DNA from: Takakia lepidozioides
Taxonomy: Eukaryota > Streptophyta > Takakiopsida > Takakiales > Takakiaceae
Direction of reading: 5' to 3'
DNA length: 64,000 nucleotides
Assembly (NCBI GenBank): GCA_030704615.1
Contig: CM060731.1
Coordinates: forward strand, 34,844,001-34,908,000
Shown in pieces: positions 59,136 to 64,000 of this stretch (its first letter is position 1; every line of letters starts with the position of its first letter). A program made the position numbers and the translations under genes. The notes beneath the pieces are model-generated. The model was not told where the DNA came from and made no database searches. It saw only the letters and a program-made list of their open reading frames with translations.

Positions 59136-62100
59136 ATGGAGCCCACTGGTCGGCCTGCTGTTGTAATCGACAATGGCACAGGGTACTACTGACCCCCTTC
59201 TCTCCCCCCTCATTGTGTGACTTGTGCATGTCTCTCTGCACATGGACAGAGAGACTTTGAGATATCTCTAATGTGACTTGTACATCTCCTTGTGTCTGCC
59301 TGCATCTGCCTTTCTCTTCCTCCTAAGAAAGGTAAAGTTTTACTTCGATGTGCTGTCTGCGGTTACCGGATTGGACTTTCTCCAGGATCTTCACTGTTGG
59401 ACAGACGTAGCTCAAATGGAGACATAACAGGACGTGCTATGTGAAATCGTAAGCAATGAATTACGATATAAAGTTTGCATATTGGGGTTTAGACTGGAAT
59501 GTACCTTGCTCTTAATACCGGTTCTCTGCCTCTATGCTTTTCTGTCTCATGCTGTCTTGTTTCATCCGGATCTGCTTTTTCACTTCCACTTACATTTTTT
59601 TTCCCAATAGCGCACGCCTCTCTTCCTTCTCCCTCCTTCTTTGTAATTTCATGTGTCTTCTCCATACCTTCGCTTGCCTCTTGTCGTAATGGACGAGAAG
59701 CTGGACTGGGAAAGTATTTGCTTAATGTTTAGTAGCTCAACAAGAACACTGGGTCTCAATCAATTCAAGTTTGAAGGTGAGGGGGCTTTGAGGCTCGTTT
59801 GCCAAATAATCGCTCTCATGATAATTGCCCGGCCTGTGCAGATCCTTTGCTTCATGACCTAGCTAGCAGTACAGGTGAATGTATTTTAGAATTGACCCTC
59901 TAATGGTTGGGCCGACCTGCTATGCTCAAGGGCCTGTGAGTTCTGCTGCAAAGGCCTGCAAATACTCTAGAGTTCTGCAGTTGAAGCACTTTGTCAGCAC
60001 AAATATGCATGAAAAATAATGTGCATTGCTTTTGAGGATCCTTTGCAAGCTTCTTCTTGTCTGTAAAGAGTCTCTACAGGCTTTCAGTTGTTAACCACGC
60101 ACTTTGGGTTTTAGCCTTAAAAACGTTTTCATGCAGTTGTAGTGGGTCCAGCTTCCATTGCTATAAATTATGTACCCGAACTGTCAAGTATCCTACCATG
60201 TGTCAATAATCTAATGAATTGATGCAATGGTCTTGTAGGTACACAAAGATGGGATTCGCCGGAAATGTGGAACCATGTTTCATCATCCCAACAGTGGTGG
60301 CTGTCAATGAGTCAGTCCTAGGTCAAACAGCCAGCCAATCAAAAGGCGGATTGGCTGCCTTCCACAATGCAGGTGTGATGGCGGACCTTGATTTTTTCAT
60401 TGGTGAGGAAGCGCTTGCACGCACACATGCAAGTGCTTACACTCTCAGTTACCCCATCCGCCATGGCCAGGTGCCCACCGTGATTTTGTCTAGTTTCTGA
60501 TCTGCAGTTTTAACGGAAATTGAAAGAATATTGTTCATGGTTCACCCTACAACATGCAAAACTGTGTGGAACACGTTGGAACTTTAGCTTGTTAATCATA
60601 TTTTTCTTGGATCGTCCACAGTCTCCAGTCTTTGTGGGGCCGCTCTAAAGGGCATAAAACTGTAGGAGAAGCAGGCTGCCTTGAGGAGTCATCAGAGGGT
60701 GTAATGCTTCACTGGGTTTTGGCAGGTGGAGAATTGGGACACAATGGAGAGATTTTGGCAGCAATGCATCTTCAATTACCTGCGATGTGACCCTGAGGAT
60801 CACTATTTTCTGCTGACTGAGAGCCCCCTTACAGCACCTGAGAATCGTGAATATATGGGAGAGATCATGTTTGAAACCTTCAATGTGCCAGGCCTCTATA
60901 TTGCAACACAAGCTGTCTTGGCCCTTGCTGCTGGCTACACCACATCAAAGGTATGCCCTGGCCCTCTGCACTGATCATCATCTTTGTTTATGGTGACTGT
61001 TACAAGACTTACAACCCTTAGTCAGTCAGAAATATGTGGTTTCAGGTTGTTGTAAGCAAACTCAGTTGACGCAAGAAATAGAGGAAGCCTCTCTATGTGT
61101 TTGCAGATGTTCTATGGGTTTCGATGTTTGTCCTACATTAGCCTTTGGATGTGTTTACAGGAGGTAGTGAAAAACATACATTTTGCAAATCGGTAATGGT
61201 TTGTGTTGAACCATGTCTAGATTCTAATCTTTTCTGAAGGGTTTATATTCCTTTAGCTTTATCATTGGATGAGTCCAAATGTCTTTTGGGTTGTGACTGG
61301 TCCAGTTGCATGCAGTGCTATATCAGTGGCAAGTTCAATGTGGGCAGATTAGCAGACCGCACCATTTTAGTTCTGCCACAACGTATAGAAATAGCGGAGG
61401 TTCTATACTTCCTGTGTAAGTTCGGTTTGTTTTAGACCACAAGCTGCAGATGTATGTGAAGTGCCAGTGTGGCTGAGTACGCAGAGTACGAGGGTATAAA
61501 TTTCGGGTTTGGGGGGGTGTGCTGAATGCAGTGTGAAATGACGGGGGTGGTGGTGGATGCTGGGGATGGCATGACACACGTGGTTCCAGTCGCAGATGGT
61601 TATGTCATTGGCAGCAGCATCAAGTCAATTCCGATTGCAGGCCGTGACCTCTCCAACTTTGTCCAACAGCTCATGCGGGTATCTTTTGGGTACCTTCTTC
61701 TTCACTGCAAGCTTGGGCATGCTGCTCTTATACTGTTTGTGCAATCTAAGATGTCAGATCTGAGAGATGGTTCTCAACCAGTGAATGTTTATTATGTGGC
61801 AGTCGTTTTACTAATCTCAATTCGTTTCAGAAGCTCATTTGTGGTTATGCAAAATAAGCTGGCTCATCAACTGAGAACTGGTTGTCAGGAACGGGGGGAG
61901 CCTGTTCCACCTGAGGATTCCTTGGATGTGGCAAGGAGGGTGAAGGAGGCCTACTGCTACACCTGTGCAGACATAGTGAAGGTAGATGCCATCTGCTATT
62001 GAATGGCAGCCGAGCTTGCCTCCAGTCCTTTTAGTGTGAAATGAGCACCAGAATTTGGTACATTGAACATATGGTTCTATGATGACTGTCCCACTGGCTG

Positions 62101-63941
62101 TTGGAGGACCAGCAACTTAACACTCCTCAGAAGATGCTGGTCTGGAAGTGGGAAGCAATTTGTATTTTCTTCAATATAAAGCACCATTTCATTTCATTTC
62201 ATTCCAATTCTGACGCTTTTTGAAGTCTGTGAATCCACAACCAAAGAGATGCATTTGTAAACAAGCTCTCTACTGCTAGCTGCTAATCTGTGCCCCGGTG
62301 TGATTCCAGGAGTTTGGCAAGCATGATAAGGAGCCTGCCAAGTATATCAAGCAATGGACAGGCAATAATACAAAAAGTGGAGCATCATATTCCTGTGATA
62401 TAGGATATGAGCGTTTCCTTGCTCCTGAGGTTTGGGCTAGTTACCTGTTTCACCGCAGATCCGTCCTTCCCCCAATTTTGGCACTAGTGTCTGGCTATAA
62501 TTGAAATAAAAATGAGGAGAGGAGATTGCTGTTGATTCTCATGCAGTATCCTGGTAGTGTCTGCAATGATGTTGTTGCTCAGTAATCAAAGCATGCATAT
62601 ACAGGACGCAGACAAATGTTCTGCAGCCAAGCATGTAAGAAAATTTGCAGGAGTGGATGTTGTTACTGCTAAAGATTCCCAATTTCTTGACCAGGAAGAG
62701 CATACTCACTAGATGCAGCAAAGAACTGGGCAAAGTGGCTTATAGACTGTACTCTATAGATACTTATACCAATAGTACTGGTGACCACCATTAGCTTGCA
62801 TATGTGCTCAGGTATTTTTCTCTCCAGAAATTTATAGCAGTGACTTTACAGTGCCGCTGCCAGAGGTCGTTGACAAGTGCATCCAGTCCTCGCCAATTGA
62901 TACACGTCGGGCCCTGTACAAGGTTCGTTCCATACCCTTTGGAAAGAGTACTATATCCAGCTCTTTGTTTGTACTACTCATACTGCAATGAGTATTTTCT
63001 TCCCATGAGCTAACCCTGGTCCTAAAGAGGATCTCTGAAGGTTATATACGGCCAAGGTTCCTGAAAGAGCTCGAGTAACTATTTCACCTGTAAACTGACA
63101 CTAACATACACTAATGGACATTCATTGAGTGTAGTGGATATATGTAATCAATTATCTTGGCCTGTGGGGAAGAGATTTCAGTGACTGCTGGTTTGGAAGT
63201 ATGTCAATATCTAGTGCATAGTAATCAAATACAGTATGTTTGCATGTATTGCTTGGAATGCAATTTGTTGGCCAGGAACATAGTCAATGGCTTTGACAAA
63301 GCTTTTGGTTGCAATTTTCCAGAACATTGTCCTCTCAGGAGGCTCTACCATGTTCAAAGATTTCCAGAGACGACTACAGCGTGACATCAAAAAGATTGTA
63401 GATGCACGGACCCTGTCTTCAGAGACTCGAAATGGTGGGACACTAAAAGTGGGTACTTTCTGCAGCTGAAATCGCTGTATCTTTCTCTCTATCTCCATAA
63501 TAGGTTTGTTTTGCTGATTTTGCAAAGCATTTACTTAAATCTGTCAGAGGGTAACATGCTTGATGGTAAATTTCCACACCCCCAGCTTTCATGGCCGTAT
63601 CCTAATGATAATGGATGAAGTGAGAATCAATCTCCCCAGGTTCAGTGGTCGGTCTTCCCGAGCGTTGTTGCCCAGCAGACTGCTCCTCCTGGGGTATGCA
63701 GTTATTCTGCAAGCCTGAAATCGGCAGCCCTTTTTCTAGTGTTCTTTTGCAATGAGGTGTTAATTTCGACTTGCTTGTCTTGAGATGGACTTTGATATAA
63801 GTTCACCACACTGACTGGAAGAATGGGTGTGGGAATGGACAGGCACAAGCAGTGGATGTGAATGTGGTGGGGCATCCCATGCAACGCTTTGCAGTTTGGT
63901 TTGGAGGCTCCCTTCTCGCTTCCACACCGGACTTCTATAAT
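59136..63941 (+). CDS. ARP3: Actin-related protein 3 (ARP3), partial: 3' end beyond window
   Basis: Subunit of the Arp2/3 complex, which nucleates branched actin filaments in the cytoplasm. Exons: 59136-59182, 60239-60470, 60726-60950, 61532-61678, 61889-61981, 62310-62429, 62812-62922, 63323-63448, 63843-63941. All phases join and encode 400 residues. Arabidopsis ARP3 is 427 aa, so about 27 C-terminal residues lie after the window. Actin-fold motifs: VVIDNGTG (phosphate loop), [48 protein letters not shown] (second nucleotide-binding loop), [30 protein letters not shown]. The start [14 protein letters not shown] matches the family N-terminus; the frame is open upstream but not conserved. A possible 54-nt cassette at 63640-63693 was left out because the product without it aligns better. 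Confidence 0.93.
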
Positions 63942-64000
63942 GTACCCTTCTGTCTGCTTCTATACTCAGATTGCTGGAATAGTGGTTACAGGGTGCCTAA

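Noticed and set aside
1-64000. CRISPR arrays, bacterial operons or organelle DNA
   Set aside because: There are no regularly spaced direct repeats, genes are spliced, and no plastid or mitochondrial genes are present.

Overview
The window is nuclear DNA of a land plant. The evidence is an intron-rich set of eukaryotic genes with GT-AG introns, two intronless PPR genes of the plant PLS-DYW class, and many plant-type retroelements (LINE, SINE, TRIM). Abundant DYW-type PPR genes and heavy retroelement debris would fit a non-seed plant such as a fern or lycophyte. That placement is inference from gene content; no marker here fixes the species.

Layout. 1-3.4 kb: no gene seen. 3.46-10.42 kb (-): a 16-exon gene for a thiamine-diphosphate enzyme of the bacterial acetolactate-synthase-like type. 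10.8-12.35 kb (-): a decayed partial duplicate of the HAT1 gene found at 38-43 kb. It directly abuts a PPR-DYW gene (12.3-14.56 kb, -) whose DYW domain is out of frame. 16.2-17.04 kb: LINE fragments. 17.19-19.76 kb (-): an intact PPR-DYW gene. 20.5-20.8 kb (-): an orphan exon resembling SERAC1-type hydrolases. 22.0-28.4 kb (+): a GLG1-like cysteine-rich-repeat gene, with recognisable exons but several inactivating lesions, carrying a young LINE insertion. 28.7-37 kb: a transposon-dominated block with a SWIM-type transposase-like relic, a convergent Asp-rich gene, a SINE with target-site duplication, and another LINE relic. 37.96-42.94 kb (-): HAT1, a type-B histone acetyltransferase (10 exons). 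45.28-58.26 kb (-): RFC1, the large subunit of the replication-factor-C clamp loader (23 exons, complete). 59.14 kb to the window end (+): ARP3 of the Arp2/3 complex, with the last exon(s) outside the window.

I built the exon models by hand from homology, splice sites and phase. In RFC1, HAT1 and ARP3 every junction keeps phase, and so does the acetolactate-synthase-like gene if one GC-AG intron is allowed. RFC1 (chromatin replication) and HAT1 (acetylation of new histone H4) are functionally related housekeeping genes that lie in tandem. RFC1 and ARP3 diverge from a shared spacer of about 0.9 kb.

The most notable item is a complete 364-bp miniature LTR retrotransposon (TRIM/SMART class) at 49895-50258, inside an RFC1 intron. 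It has 144-bp LTRs, a primer-binding site for initiator tRNA-Met, a polypurine tract and a perfect 5-bp target duplication. Each LTR contains a complete 71-nt tRNA-like cloverleaf with intact Pol III A and B boxes. This resembles the 5S-carrying Cassandra TRIMs but with a tRNA module.
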